The notes: generated by a model from the letters alone, not told the origin. DNA of 64,000 nt from Anisus vortex (GCA_949126835.1 OX421507.1:8832121-8896120), one strand, 5' to 3'; numbered from the stretch's first letter, positions 34,901 to 46,513 are shown. Made by a program: numbers and translations.

Positions 34901-35422
34901 AATTTTTTTTTCAACAGGTTTGAATGTTTTACAAAATTAAAATCTGCAATATCTTTAGGAATTATTTTATCTTCATCTTGTTCCAGAATTTTTGTTTTTT
35001 CATAGGATTAACTCAATCTAATGACCTATTTAATTTTTTTTTATTGATAGGATTAGCTTGATCCAATTACCTATTTTGTTTGTATTTTTATTGATATGAC
35101 TACCTTGATCTAATGACCTATTTCGTCATTGTTGTTTTTTCATTAATAGGACTACTTCAAACTAATGACCTATTTGGTTGTTGTTGTTTTTCATTAATAG
35201 GACTACCTCAAACTAATTACCTATTGGTTTTTTATTTATTTATAGGATTACCTGGATCCAATGAACTCGGTTCAGGCAAAGGTAGAAGCTGCCAGTCTTA
35301 TGTCCCTAATGGATGACAACAAAGATTCTCTCCTGTCCATGGAGGAAATTCTCAGGCACTCTGACATCTTCATATCCAGCAAGCTGGTCAACTTCGCTGC
35401 CAACGTGCACGATGAGTTTTGA
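28940..35422 (+). CDS. SDF4: 45-kDa calcium-binding protein-like (SDF4/Cab45), 8 coding exons, 500 aa
   Basis: CREC-family EF-hand protein of the Golgi lumen; in vertebrates Cab45 binds calcium and sorts secretory cargo. Coding exons: 28940-29126, 29740-30113, 30656-30831, 31321-31451, 32474-32596, 33002-33160, 34533-34708, 35246-35422. All introns are GT-AG, phases 1,0,2,1,1,1,0, total 1,503 nt. The start follows an acceptor (AACAG at 28931-28935) and gives a signal peptide (MLSFVAVCIVAVTIHVSLS). Exon 3 has the family block PADHLDIVKMEQDGHVN. EF-hand loops: DLDHDGFLSALE (248-259), DPDGDGYIKWKE (287-298, split by intron 4), a non-canonical third, DTNDDKIITEDE (384-395), DKNGDGRVGLTE (429-440) and DDNKDSLLSMEE (465-476). 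It ends HDEF, like the HEEF tail of Cab45. It is longer than vertebrate forms (about 360 aa) because exon 2 encodes an acidic repeat. Confidence 0.92.
29776..29907 (+). repeat. Four 33-bp coding repeats in SDF4 exon 2
   Basis: The exon encodes GDGKQPNVEIA, EDGKQPNVEIA, EDGKQLNVEIA and EDGKKTNMEVA in succession. The period of 33 bases keeps the frame. The unit is acidic and predicted disordered, between the signal peptide and the EF-hand domain. Confidence 0.9.
30205..30418 (-). mobile_element. tRNA-derived SINE in SDF4 intron 2
   Basis: On the minus strand an A-box-like GGTAGCCAAATGGAG lies near 30400 and a B-box-like GGTTTCAAATCC near 30360. About 150 bases of unrelated body follow. The layout fits a tRNA-head SINE; it differs in sequence from the one at 19022-19171. 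Confidence 0.5.
33385..34360 (+). mobile_element. LINE 3' fragment split by a nested insertion (SDF4 intron 6)
   Basis: 33385-33453 matches the reverse-transcriptase end of the LINE family (AAGTTCTCTTTCTTCCGGAG). 34282-34360 continues with the family's next block (ACACTAATCAAAATGCAAGA). The two parts join at a TTAA, so the element between them inserted into an older LINE copy. Confidence 0.7.
33458..34277. mobile_element. 820-bp TTAA-flanked element (piggyBac-like, non-coding)
   Basis: Perfect 14-bp inverted ends CTCATTTGCTACTA and TAGTAGCAAATGAG, with TTAA at 33454-33457 and 34278-34281. TTAA duplication is the piggyBac hallmark. No transposase frame; near the right end it carries a TTATATAGCGCATATCCCG segment. 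Confidence 0.75.
35002..35245 (+). repeat. Tandem decoy 3' splice sites in SDF4 intron 7
   Basis: The true acceptor ATAG|GATTACCTGGATCC (exon from 35246) is preceded by five degenerate copies of the same acceptor and exon start near 35006, 35050, 35098, 35150 and 35201, spaced 45-52 bases. Examples are ATAGGATTAACTCAATC, ATAGGATTAGCTTGATC and ATAGGACTACCTCAAAC. The copies continue into GACCTATTT plus a T-rich tract, so each unit carries its own pyrimidine tract. Four of the five keep an AG. Confidence 0.75.
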
Positions 35423-38220
35423 TGCTGGGCTTCATTTTATCTTAACCCTTGGAAGCCAAACGGAGAATGTGGTTGATTGCTGAATGACTGGTAGAGAGGG
35501 TGGCTGAGATATTATTAAAGAAAGATATTTGTTTTTGTTTTTGTAACTAATACTGTATACAGATATATATATATATATATTGCTTGTATATCCAGGGTGT
35601 CAGTTATATGAGTAACAATATAAACTGTCTTTAACTACACTCTCCCTAAAACTCACTTACAGCTCTATGCAAAGATTTTAACACGATTTCTTACCTTTCT
35701 ATTTTTGTCCATGCTCAAGTGAAATGTAAATCTAAATTTTTGATATTTCCATTGTGCCCTACATCCCAAGGGGCATTGTTTATTATTAATATTTTTGAAA
35801 ATGATATTACTCTATCTGCAATAGAATCTTTTTTAATACACACTTGAAAATTATTTTTTTTAAAGTTCAACTTATAAATGGCAGTCTTGATGCAGCGTAT
35901 CGTCATCCAGAAGATCTCTGGTGCATTGATTTCTGTCCCAGCTCTGGTGGGCACTTGACACATTTCATGGAAAGTAAAAAGTTGGGCTAGGCCTAGTACT
36001 TGCCACATACTTCCCCCTGCTATATGATTATATGTGACACATGCATGTCATCTGCTGAATGCTGCTTCTCTTATCCTTGTAACCAACATGATACAAAGAG
36101 ATAACTTACTTATGAACCTGTCTCATGATTTGATACTTTCTTTTACCGTACGTAAATTAGGGTCATATCCTTTGTTTTATATTTTACAGACGCTCCTTCT
36201 ATAAAAAAGATTATTGCGTCCTACGTGCATCCATAAATTGAGTAAATCAATAGTTTCTTTAGAACATTCCTGTAAGTATTTTTTTCAGTACACATTATTG
36301 ATGTGGTGAGTACAAAATTGTGTATATAATAAACTTCATAGTGTTTCTATTATTTGAACAAGTGCATTCAACCTAAAGAAACAGGCAGCACCTGCATCTA
36401 CATCACTTGTGCTTATTTTCATCAAATATTTCCTGCAATACTGAAAAGTGGCAAGTTTATAAAATGTCATTTATGATCTCCTGAGAATCAAAAATGCGGA
36501 AAAAAAAATAAAATTTCACAAGTAATTTACAGGATAGTTAGCTTTTAGCTAAGGTATCGGTACCACTGTTGTTAAGCCAGGTTTATTTGGGTTTAATTTG
36601 TATTGTTCTTGTAAAACATTGTAAGATTGCTTTGTTTCCATGTGATATTCTATTGTGGACTCATTGTGAATTTTCTTTCCAGTCCTGTTCAAATATTTGA
36701 CTTTTTTTGAAAATATATATTCTGTTTATAGTATTTAATTTTTTTCTATCGTTTACATTTCTTGTAACTTTCAGAATCAGCAATTTTTTTTAAATGTTAA
36801 TTGTTGATGTTTGTAGTGTAGCTTTATTTTTAGCACCACTTTAAATTAAATGAAAGGAAAATATTTTGTGTGTGTAAAAAGGTTGTTGTTATGTTATTTA
36901 TTTTTATTGCTGTACACAATCTGTGCTATTGTTTACTACCAAATTTTCTTGTAATTATAATTATTATATATATTTATAAATATATTGAATATAAAAAAAA
37001 AGAGGTTATTGATTTATATTTGCTGGTAGGTTAGGCTTTAAAACATGTCTGATATAGGAATGTGAATATATATTGTAGTTTTTTCTTTCTTTCTAAAACT
37101 TATTATCCTTTGTAGAAATCTGATTTTAAAACTGATAATGGGTTTATTTCATTCATATGGAAATTGCCAACTGGAGAAAACACCATCTCCCCCTCCTTTT
37201 CCAGTAATATAACAGTCCCAGGAAAACCAAAATGGCATTGTTAATAATTTATCACAAACAATAACCGGGATGTATAAAAAGAAGTATTTCTAATTCTAAT
37301 TAGTGTGTTTGCAAGGCTTGTTTGAGCAAATCCAACATGATTTTTTAAATCTTTCCTTCAGAACTACTAAAATTATGTATTGCTCGAAATAAACGGTTAC
37401 GCTCAGACAAAGCAGATAATCACATTCAAAACCGGCTATCGCTATTAAAACCATCTAGTGAATTTCTAATTATCATTTAACATCCTTTGGTGTTTTTAAA
37501 ATTAAAGCTCTTAAAATACTTATAGAATAGAAGCTATTAAAACAATTAGTCATTTAAGAACTAATTGTCTTTTTTATACATTCAAAATTGCACATTGTTT
37601 TTATAAATAATGAAACAATATAGACTTATTTGTAATCTCCACAGAAAATAATTTTTTTCTTTCTTCTGACTTTGACTCTTAAATTAACTTGAAGGTGTTT
37701 AATATCAAATTGACATATAACAGACATTCTTTTGATTTTTGTTGATTATGTTGACAGTTATAGCTTTGCACTGCAAATGTTTTTGTAATCAGTAAACATG
37801 GTTAACATTGTAATTGTTCCAGTTTTCCTATCCTTTTTTTTTTTCATTATTTGAAAAGAGTTTTCTGAATCAAAAAAATTGTATTTCAACTATTGATCAA
37901 AGAATACTAAACTTATCAAAGACTGTGTCACAAACCAAACAGAAAATGAAATGTCTACATTTTTGTACATTTTAATATTATTTTTTCTGAAAAACCTATT
38001 GTCTACATGCCTGTAACAATTACTTATAATTGCAATGTGAAAAATGTATGCAACTTAAATTTGTAATGTCTTTTTTTTTACTCCATGGAATTGTATAAAG
38101 TGGGATTGCTGAAATGTCTAGAAAATGTATTTATAAATTATAAAGTCTATTTTTCACATGTTTGTACATTCATGGTATTTTGCATCTACTCTTTGCATTG
38201 AAACTAAAAATGCTCTTCTC
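35423..38220 (+). other. SDF4 3' UTR and intergenic AT-rich DNA
   Basis: The 3' UTR follows the stop at 35422; AATAAA near 36328 is one possible end. A reverse LINE tail lies at 36170-36245. The rest is AT-rich with nothing else recognised. Confidence 0.5.
36170..36245 (-). mobile_element. LINE 3' tail fragment
   Basis: Contains TTTTACAGACGCTCCTTC and ATTGCGTCCTACGTGCATCC, the same block as at 20170-20240. Confidence 0.6.
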
Positions 38221-39736
38221 AATGAAACAATCTTTGAATATTTTATCAAATCATCCCCTCCCCCCTCTCATACAGATGAAATGTGAAATTCTGAGACTGA
38301 ATTACTTCTCAATGAAACAATCTTTGAATATTTTATCAAATCATCCCCTCCCCCCTCTCATACAGATGAAATGTGAAATTCTGAGACTGAATTACTTCTC
38401 AATGAAACAATCTTTGAATATTTTATCAAATCATCCCCTCCCCCCTCTCATACAGATGAAATGTGAAATTCTGAGACTGAATTACTTCTCAATGAAACAA
38501 TCTTTGAATATTTTATCAAATCATCCCCTCCCCCCTCTCATACAGATGAAATGTGAAATTCTGAGACTGAATTACTTCTCAATGAAACAATCTTTGAATA
38601 TTTTATCAAATCATCCCCTCCCCCCTCTCATACAGATGAAATGTGAAATTCTGAGACTGAATTACTTCTCAATGAAACAATCTTTGAATATTTTATCAAA
38701 TCATCCCCTCCCCCCTCTCATACAGATGAAATGTGAAATTCTGAGACTGAATTACTTCTCAATGAAACAATCTTTGAATATTTTATCAAATCATCCCCTC
38801 CCCCCTCTCATACAGATGAAATGTGAAATTCTGAGACTGAATTACTTCTCAATGAAACAATCTTTGAATATTTTATCAAATCATCCCCTCCCCCCTCTCA
38901 TACAGATGAAATGTGAAATTCTGAGACTGAATTACTTCTCAATGAAACAATCTTTGAATATTTTATCAAATCATCCCCTCCCCCCTCTCATACAGATGAA
39001 ATGTGAAATTCTGAGACTGAATTACTTCTCAATGAAACAATCTTTGAATATTTTATCAAATCATCCCCTCCCCCCTCTCATACAGATGAAATGTGAAATT
39101 CTGAGACTGAATTACTTCTCAATGAAACAATCTTTGAATATTTTATCAAATCATCCCCTCCCCCCTCTCATACAGATGAAATGTGAAATTCTGAGACTGA
39201 ATTACTTCTCAATGAAACAATCTTTGAATATTTTATCAAATCATCCCCTCCCCCCTCTCATACAGATGAAATGTGAAATTCTGAGACTGAATTACTTCTC
39301 AATGAAACAATCTTTGAATATTTTATCAAATCATCCCCTCCCCCCTCTCATACAGATGAAATGTGAAATTCTGAGACTGAATTACTTCTCAATGAAACAA
39401 TCTTTGAATATTTTATCAAATCATCCCCTCCCCCCTCTCATACAGATGAAATGTGAAATTCTGAGACTGAATTACTTCTCAATGAAACAATCTTTGAATA
39501 TTTCATCACCTCCCCCCCCTCTCTTACAGATGAAATGTGAAATTCTGAGACTGAATTACTTCTCAATGAAACAATCTTTGAATATTTCATCCCCTCCCCC
39601 CCCCTCTCATACAGATGAAATGTGAAATTCTGAGACTGAATTACTTCTCAATGAAACAATCTTTGAATATTTCATCCCCTCCCCCCCCCCCTCTCATACA
39701 GATGAAATGTGAAATTCTGAGACTGAATTACTTCTC
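38221..39736. repeat. 90-bp minisatellite, 17 units
   Basis: Fourteen consecutive 90-bp units (38221-39480) show no difference by eye. Three diverged units of 84, 85 and 87 bp follow, with a longer C tract and a loss before it. Each unit contains CCCCTCCCCCCTCTC then ATACAG|ATG, a good 3' splice-site look-alike. Because 90 is divisible by three, a 487-codon frame runs through, but its only content is the repeat, so I do not call a gene. Confidence 0.95.
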
Positions 39737-42457
39737 AATGGCATGCACCAGCTGTATTAGCTAATCAATTCTTAGACAGCTGTAAACCTTTTTTTTATAG
39801 TCTATTCAAATTCAATTCCATTTTGAAAACTTATTATCAAGAAAGTTGTACCTTTTACCTTTCATGTACCTTTTAAATCCATTGCAAAGTATTAAAATAA
39901 ATATTTACATAAATTTTATCTTAAGGCATTTTTGGGGGGGATTTTTTTTTATACAAATGCTCTGCAGCTAGGTAGTTTTAATGTAACATAAGGTAATATT
40001 TTAAATTTTTCTAATAAAATATTGACTTATTGTATATACCCCGGTACTGATAGTACTGATACACATATTAAAATAAAAAACATTTTGCCTCTATTGAGAT
40101 TTTATAAATTTTTTTCTGAAATGTATTTTCTTCATTCAATATTTGAGTTTTGATATTTCCAGAGGGTGACTGATAATAAAAATAGTGTTGCTAGTATTAT
40201 TCCATATTTTTACTTGGATTTTTTTTTAAACATTTATTTATCTATATACGGTATTATATAGATTTTTGAAACTAAGGGTTATAATTTGTAATATTATTTG
40301 TAATGATACAAAGGTGACATAGCAAATCCGTAATGATTACCTTAGTCTTTGTAAAAACCAATTGACTGAGTTTAGATTTGTAATGTGTGCTAATCTAAAT
40401 TGAAGTTCACCATTTAGTTTTTATTTTAGATAACAGTACAGCAGATTTCTTAAACTTTATTTTATGTAATCCTTTTGCTTTAATTTTAATGAAAGAAAAT
40501 AAAAAAAATTTCAGATGTATTTTACTCATCTTTTTTTATATTTTCTCACTATTCTGTTCTCTATTTCATGTTGTAACCCACTTTTAAAATATTTACAGAC
40601 AGAGTCAAAAATACTTCAAAGGTTTGTTAACTGTTACTGTTAGCATCAAGTTAAAGACTTGTTTTAACTTGTATAAGCGTCATCACATCATTCTATTTTG
40701 TAATTGGTAAACAATATTCCAACACCATATAATTATAATTAAAGTTAGTAAACAACAAAATATGTATACTATTTAAACTAACTTCCCACATAGCTCTACT
40801 GGCACATATAATATAAGGCAGGTTAATCTACTTAACATTTCAATTAGTTGATTGCAAAAAAATATGAAAATATAAATCCTTAAAAAAGAAAAATGTACGG
40901 TACCAAATGTATTTTTTATTACAATATTTATGTTTAAATGTTCGCAACCATATAAATTAATGATACACATTATATAACATAATATATTATTCACACATGT
41001 ATTTATAAAACAATATATTCATGCACTCATAATCTCATAGTAATACAAACTGTTCTTCAACTCATTTCTACCAGCAACAAATCACTTTTATCAACAGAAA
41101 TCAATAATTACAATTACAGATAAATAAATTTGGACAGTGGTATTTAGTCAAAATGTACATAAAACAAGCTTTGAAAGAAAATAAATCTTTCTCTCCTTAC
41201 TGAAATTGTAGGAAACAACATTTCAACATTTCACTGCAGGGTTAAGCAGGATTGGAGTGGGGGGGGGGGGGGCCTGGAGATAGCAGCCAGGACAAATTCT
41301 TGCATCTCGTCTTGAAGACCACAGTCACAGTCAGAAATTTCTTTTTCTCCACTTGAAGCCTTTAAGTGTAAAATTAGTGATGGTCATGCCTGAGAGAATA
41401 TGAAATGAAAATAAACACCATTAGTAAGTTGCTTCACTGTACAGATAAAATATAATGATATAGCATATTTCAAAAACTTTCTTCACAAAATACATTGGAA
41501 ACCTTGTCTTTGTGCATTCTTATTTATTTGTTACAGTTACAGGTTAAATAGTTGGATACATGTATGAAGGTCAGTGGACTAAAAATGAAGAAGAGTGTAA
41601 AGCGTGAATTTGTACTGAGTGATTTTTAAGAAGTTAAAAAGGGGAAGTAGGGAGAGGTTTTGGTCAGTTATTGTACGTCACTCCAAGGAGAGGTAGTCCA
41701 AGCTTTTTTTAGTCTAGATGTGTGGCTGTATTATTTTAACAACGTGTTCACTAAGGAGTTTTTCACATGTGACATAACATCTATTAGATATATTAATTGT
41801 GTAATTATGTGCACTTATTGTATAAAGAGTAATGAGGAGTGATTGTAGGAATTATTTTATGATATAATTTATTGTTTTTGTGAATTGTGTAATAAAACAA
41901 CGTCACCTACTATGATCTACTATAAAAGGCAGATGAGTCAGTTCATGTTTGCCTTTGAAGAGAAACTGAATATAATATAATCAAATAAAATAACATTTCA
42001 TAACATTTGTCAATAAAACTAATTAGCCTAAATGTTTAAGAAATCTTGAAATGATTGGTATTAAATTTAAGATAGATAAATTACAACCTAATCCCTTTGT
42101 CTGCATGTGACTTCACACACACACCTAATTTTTTTTCAACCACACTCTATTCAATAACTTCTACACTATACTGGACATCTATATAGGTTTCAGGAATAAT
42201 ATGCATTATGCCTGAAGTAGCAAATAAAAAACTTTATCAAAATTAATCAAAGTAAAAAAAATATGTTTTAGTAGAACCTAGTGGCCACAAGTTAAGTACC
42301 AGACAGTCTTTGCTAAATGTATTATGGATGATGCAAACAATGTTTAGCTACTAAAAAATACATTTTGAAGAAAATAGCCTTACAAATGTCTTACATAAAA
42401 TTTGATTACATTAAAAAATAGTTATTTAAATGAGCACAAGAAAAAAATACCTTTCTT
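39737..42457. other. AT-rich intergenic DNA and zinc-finger gene 3' region
   Basis: No exon found. The part next to 42457 should be the 3' UTR of the minus-strand zinc-finger gene; its poly(A) site was not fixed. A G-run lies near 41260. Confidence 0.5.
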
Positions 42458-45355
42458 TCAGAGAAGGATAATGTCATAGGCAACCTCTACAGGGCCCTCG
42501 TCTCTGTTAGTATTGGTCACCTCAAAGATATCCGTGTCAGCAGAAACCACAACTATCTCATGGGTCCTCATGTGCTTCTTCAGCTTCTCCTCCGAGATGA
42601 AAACATTCTCACAAAACGAGCACTGGTACATTTGCTCCCTGTCGGTGTGCTTGCGCAGGTGGCCGTCGAGGTGATGCTGCCTCTTGAACGCGGCAGAACA
42701 CACTGTGCACTTGAAAGGCTTATTGGTGGAGTGGCGAAGGAGGTGAACGTTGAGCAGGCTCCTGGTTGTGCCGGCATAGTCACAGAGATCACATTTGTAA
42801 GGGCGGTCGTTGGTGTGCTTTCGTACATGTATGGTCAAGTGACTCTTGGTGGTGAAACCTTCTCCGCATGTATTACAGACGTAAGGCTTTTCTCCCTTGT
42901 GGTAGCGTTCATGGGCAATAAGTGTGCCTTGCTGGCTAAATGCTTTGGGACAAAATGAACATTTATAAGGCTTTTCTCCAGTGTGGCGACGGTAGTGAAC
43001 TTTCAATGAATTTGGATTGACGAACCTCTCCCCACATAGTTCACAGACATGAGTTTTCTCACCCCTGTGGGCACGAAGGTGATATTCTAGGCCCCTCTTC
43101 TCCACAAAAGACTTGGGACAAATAGGACACTGGAACTGAAGTTCTTTGTTATGCATTTTCGTGTGGTCATCCAACCCTTTCTTAATTCGGAAGCCCTTTC
43201 CGCAAACATTACAGACAAATGGTTTTTCTCCAGTGTGAATACTGCTATGTTTGATAAGCCCCCACTTGTCGACAAAAGTCTTAAAGCAAATGTCACACCG
43301 ATGGGCATCTGGGTGAATATGTATGTTCAAGTGCTTACTCAAACTTTGTTCACGGAGAAAATTTTTGCTGCAGTGTTGACAGGTGAATGGCTTTACACCC
43401 TTGTGGGACATCAGGTGCATGTCTAAGGCTCGCTTTTCCACATACATTTTGGGGCACTGGTCGCATTTGAACATTCTGTTTGGATTGTGCTGCCTCATGT
43501 GGTTTATCAAGCCTTGCTGCAACCGGAATCTTTTCTGGCAGTACTCGCACGTGTGAGGCTTTTCACCAGTGTGAATTGTCATGTGAGTGTTCAGAATGGA
43601 CTTTGTCAAAAATTGTTTTTTGCAGATTTCACAAGAATAGTTGCAGTTGTTATCGTGAAGTTTCTTGTGATTCTCGTAGCCTTTCTCCCTGATGAACCCT
43701 TTGCCACAGAGCTCGCAGGAGAAAAATTTTATGCCCATGTGCCTGTCCATGTGTTTTTCGAGCTGCCGGAAATCTATGAAAGTTTTAGGGCATTTTTCAC
43801 ATTTGTACTGTTCTTCTGGATTGTGGGACTTTAAGTGATACTCCAACCCAGTTTTCAAACGATAGCTTTTCCCACAGTGATCACAGCTGAAGTTTCTCTC
43901 CCCTGTGTGGATGGTTTCATGCACTTTTAAATTGTAGATGTTGATAAATGCCTTGGGGCAACTCTTGCATTGGTAGGGCCTATCGTTGCTATGGATTTTC
44001 ATGTGGCTTTCAAGATTGCGGGACGATGCAAACGATTTACCACAAATTGTGCACGATTCTCTGTCTGCAACATGACGATTGATATGATTCTCTAAGTTTG
44101 TCCTGTCATAAAAAAATTTTCCACACATTTCACAACAAAATGTCAGGTTATTGTCTTGTGAATGCAGAGATTTATGCTCTCTTAACGCATATGGATGCCT
44201 AAACATTTTTCCACACTCTAAACATTTAAAACGTTTTTCACCCGTATGCTTCCTGTAATGCAACTTCAGGCTCATATAAGTAGACCAGTTCTTATCACAC
44301 CTGTCACACTTGTAAGGTTTTCCTTTAGGTTGATACATAGTCTCATCATGAGCCAGCCAGTGCCCTTTCAATTCAAAAGGATTTTTAAAGGAAGTGTCGT
44401 TGCATACAGAGCACATCATTGGCGCTTGAGCATACTGAGAAACTTTCTTAGTCGTTTCTTTATCTTTCTCGCTGTCTTGGATTTCACATTCCTGTTTTAC
44501 AATCAGCTCCTCACCTACTGCTATGAAGTTTTCAATTGGAGGATCAACCATTTCAGGTTTTATTGATCTCATCAAGATGTTGCTAATGTCCAAAAACTTT
44601 GGAGTGATCTTCACATGTCTTGAGCTTCTTCTGCAGCTTGGGGTTTCTGGAACATTTACTTTTGCTATGGTGGATTTGGCTGTTGAAGCCAGCGATGTAT
44701 TTTTCCATTTTGGAGTTGATGACTTTTGCAATAAATATTGTTGGTTATTACTAGCATTTTGTTTATTTTTAGCAGATTTTTTACAAGATTTGCTAGCAGT
44801 ATTTCTACTGTTAATAGTCATGTTTCGTGATGGTTCCATTTTTACTGTAACAGTGTCTGTACTGCAAATATTTCCTGCTGCTTCAGGCATCATTTCATGG
44901 ATAATAACAGGTGTGCTGTCACAAAGCTGGAAATCTAATACATACTGTTGATCATTCAATGTAATAGTATCAGAATCAATTTTTACTGCATCAGCATTAG
45001 CTGGGGTCATATCTGCATTAGAAGGAACATCCTCAAAATTGACCTCAACTATAGAACTCATGTCGAATTTTCTTTCTTCTTGCTTAAACCTTTCATACAT
45101 CACTATCACTTTTGGTAAAGATGCCTCTTCGAGTTTCCATAGTATATAATTTAACTTAACAATGTCTCCCCCTAATAAGCCACAGTTTTTAAAAAGGGTT
45201 TTGGCATATTCACCCCCTGTATCAAATAACAAAGAGGTTCCTGCATTTCTTAAAGCAATTTCACTGCCGTTGCTAACTTGTGAAAAGAGGATTTTAGAAT
45301 TTTGAAATGAGTTGTAAAATGAATCCCAGAAAGAGAGCCAACTGTCCTCATCCAT
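42458..45355 (-). CDS. C2H2 zinc-finger protein, 22 fingers, 965 aa
   Basis: Probable sequence-specific DNA-binding nuclear protein; no ortholog recognised. The start MDEDSW at 45355 is chosen because the 45 upstream codons are hydrophobic translation of a leader exon whose acceptor (TTATTACAG) lies at 45467-45475. Residues 1-313 are acidic and polar with a basic serine/lysine stretch, and carry SUMO-consensus-like VKMEP, IKPEM and VKQE. Residues about 314-932 are 22 C2H2 fingers, most joined by HTGEKP-like linkers. Fingers 6-16 follow a four-finger supra-repeat: fingers 7, 11 and 15 share a basic GL..H block, 8, 12 and 16 share CPK, and 6, 10 and 14 end IHTGE. All coding sequence is in one exon. 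The target is unknown. Confidence 0.88.
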   Translation of the reverse strand: MDEDSWLSFWDSFYNSFQNSKILFSQVSNGSEIALRNAGTSLLFDTGGEYAKTLFKNCGLLGGDIVKLNYILWKLEEASLPKVIVMYERFKQEERKFDMSSIVEVNFEDVPSNADMTPANADAVKIDSDTITLNDQQYVLDFQLCDSTPVIIHEMMPEAAGNICSTDTVTVKMEPSRNMTINSRNTASKSCKKSAKNKQNASNNQQYLLQKSSTPKWKNTSLASTAKSTIAKVNVPETPSCRRSSRHVKITPKFLDISNILMRSIKPEMVDPPIENFIAVGEELIVKQECEIQDSEKDKETTKKVSQYAQAPMMCSVCNDTSFKNPFELKGHWLAHDETMYQPKGKPYKCDRCDKNWSTYMSLKLHYRKHTGEKRFKCLECGKMFRHPYALREHKSLHSQDNNLTFCCEMCGKFFYDRTNLENHINRHVADRESCTICGKSFASSRNLESHMKIHSNDRPYQCKSCPKAFINIYNLKVHETIHTGERNFSCDHCGKSYRLKTGLEYHLKSHNPEEQYKCEKCPKTFIDFRQLEKHMDRHMGIKFFSCELCGKGFIREKGYENHKKLHDNNCNYSCEICKKQFLTKSILNTHMTIHTGEKPHTCEYCQKRFRLQQGLINHMRQHNPNRMFKCDQCPKMYVEKRALDMHLMSHKGVKPFTCQHCSKNFLREQSLSKHLNIHIHPDAHRCDICFKTFVDKWGLIKHSSIHTGEKPFVCNVCGKGFRIKKGLDDHTKMHNKELQFQCPICPKSFVEKRGLEYHLRAHRGEKTHVCELCGERFVNPNSLKVHYRRHTGEKPYKCSFCPKAFSQQGTLIAHERYHKGEKPYVCNTCGEGFTTKSHLTIHVRKHTNDRPYKCDLCDYAGTTRSLLNVHLLRHSTNKPFKCTVCSAAFKRQHHLDGHLRKHTDREQMYQCSFCENVFISEEKLKKHMRTHEIVVVSADTDIFEVTNTNRDEGPVEVAYDIILL

Positions 45356-45466
45356 TGTTTCTTGAGTCCAAGAGAGTAAAGTATGTATAATCAGCAACCA
45401 ATATAGAAATAGGGCCTGTATATATAATATATTTGCCTTCAGTAACAGCAATAAGCCATATGATAT
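45356..45466 (-). other. 5' UTR part of the zinc-finger exon
   Basis: Between the acceptor (minus-strand ...TTTATTACAG, first exon base 45466) and the ATG at 45355. The upstream leader exon was not located. Confidence 0.5.
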
Positions 45467-46429
45467 CTGTAATAAAAAAACAAAAAACAATATAAGCTTA
45501 GAAGTTGAGCTGTACTTAAAATATGAGCTGAGAGTAATATGGTCTTGAAAACTATATGTACTGTATGTTAAACAAAAGCACCATGTGTTTTGCTTAGGTT
45601 TAGACTAAATAGTCTCTTCAATAGGCCTACCTATCTTTCTATTGGCATATCGCAAAAAGATATTTATTATTTATTTTGACAATTTTTATGTCACGTGACA
45701 TTAGGGTTGCCAGATACATTGGAACCAAAAGGAGGACATAGAGAGATAAAAAGGAGGACATATAGAGACAAAAAGGAGGACCTATTGATTGTTTCATTTG
45801 AATCGTTTTAATTGTTTAATTGAATTCGGATTTAACCAGCAATCAGTACAATATTACAAGAATATAGTTTCCAAAAACTAATTTTCTATCAGTATTAATT
45901 GGTAAACCGACAAAGAAAAAAGTCTTGTACACATTAAAATTAAATATAAATTCAATTAAAAAAAAATTGTATTTTTCAAATGATACAAAAATTTCTTTTT
46001 TAATTAAATAGTTTATTCTACATTTAACAGGTTAATAGGCCTACAATGCCTACATTATCATCTTTATTTATTTATACAACATAAAATATTGCTCTGATGA
46101 GACAACTTTTTAGCAGAAGATACTCGATAGCAAACACAAATGCATAGAACTGTTCACTTGTGGCATTTCTTTTAGTTATACTTTGTAAGAATAATGCCCT
46201 TTACAGAGTACCGTTTGTTTTAGACTTGTAATTGTAAGTCAACGGCTATCTCTTGTAACGATAAATAGGTAAATTTGAGTGTATAGATAATAGTGTATGC
46301 TTGTAAAGGGCAGTGAGGTGGGAAAAGACAAGAATGGTGAACTATTAACAGAAGAGTGCAGCAGATAACATTTATATAATTTAATTCATTACATTATGAT
46401 GTTCACGTCATCACTTTTGTATAGTTAAG

Positions 46430-46513
46430 TACTGAGGACGTCACGTTCACGTCATAACAAAATAAAATAAAAATGGCTAATCTGTAATACTGAGGACGTC
46501 ACGTTCACGTCAT
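46430..46513. promoter_or_regulatory. Duplicated CRE-like motif
   Basis: TACTGAGGACGTCACGTTCA plus CGTCAT is repeated exactly at 46430-46455 and 46488-46513; GTTCACGTCAT also occurs at 46401-46411. Each copy holds two ACGTCA half-sites of the CREB/ATF type. They lie about 150 bases before a piggyBac-like ATG. Function is inference only. Confidence 0.35.

Noticed and set aside
38162..39625. 487-codon open frame
   Set aside because: It is the 90-bp minisatellite read through; 90 is a multiple of three, and the frame fails as soon as the unit length changes to 84-87.
38221..39736. Possible CRISPR-like array
   Set aside because: Units abut directly with no unique spacers, and this is a eukaryotic genome.
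42560..44951. Several plus-strand and other-frame open frames of 70-142 codons
   Set aside because: Shadows of the zinc-finger coding exon in other frames.
45356..45490. 45 extra hydrophobic codons at the N terminus of the zinc-finger protein
   Set aside because: They span an apparent 3' splice site (TTATTACAG) and leader; the downstream ATG gives a normal acidic start.
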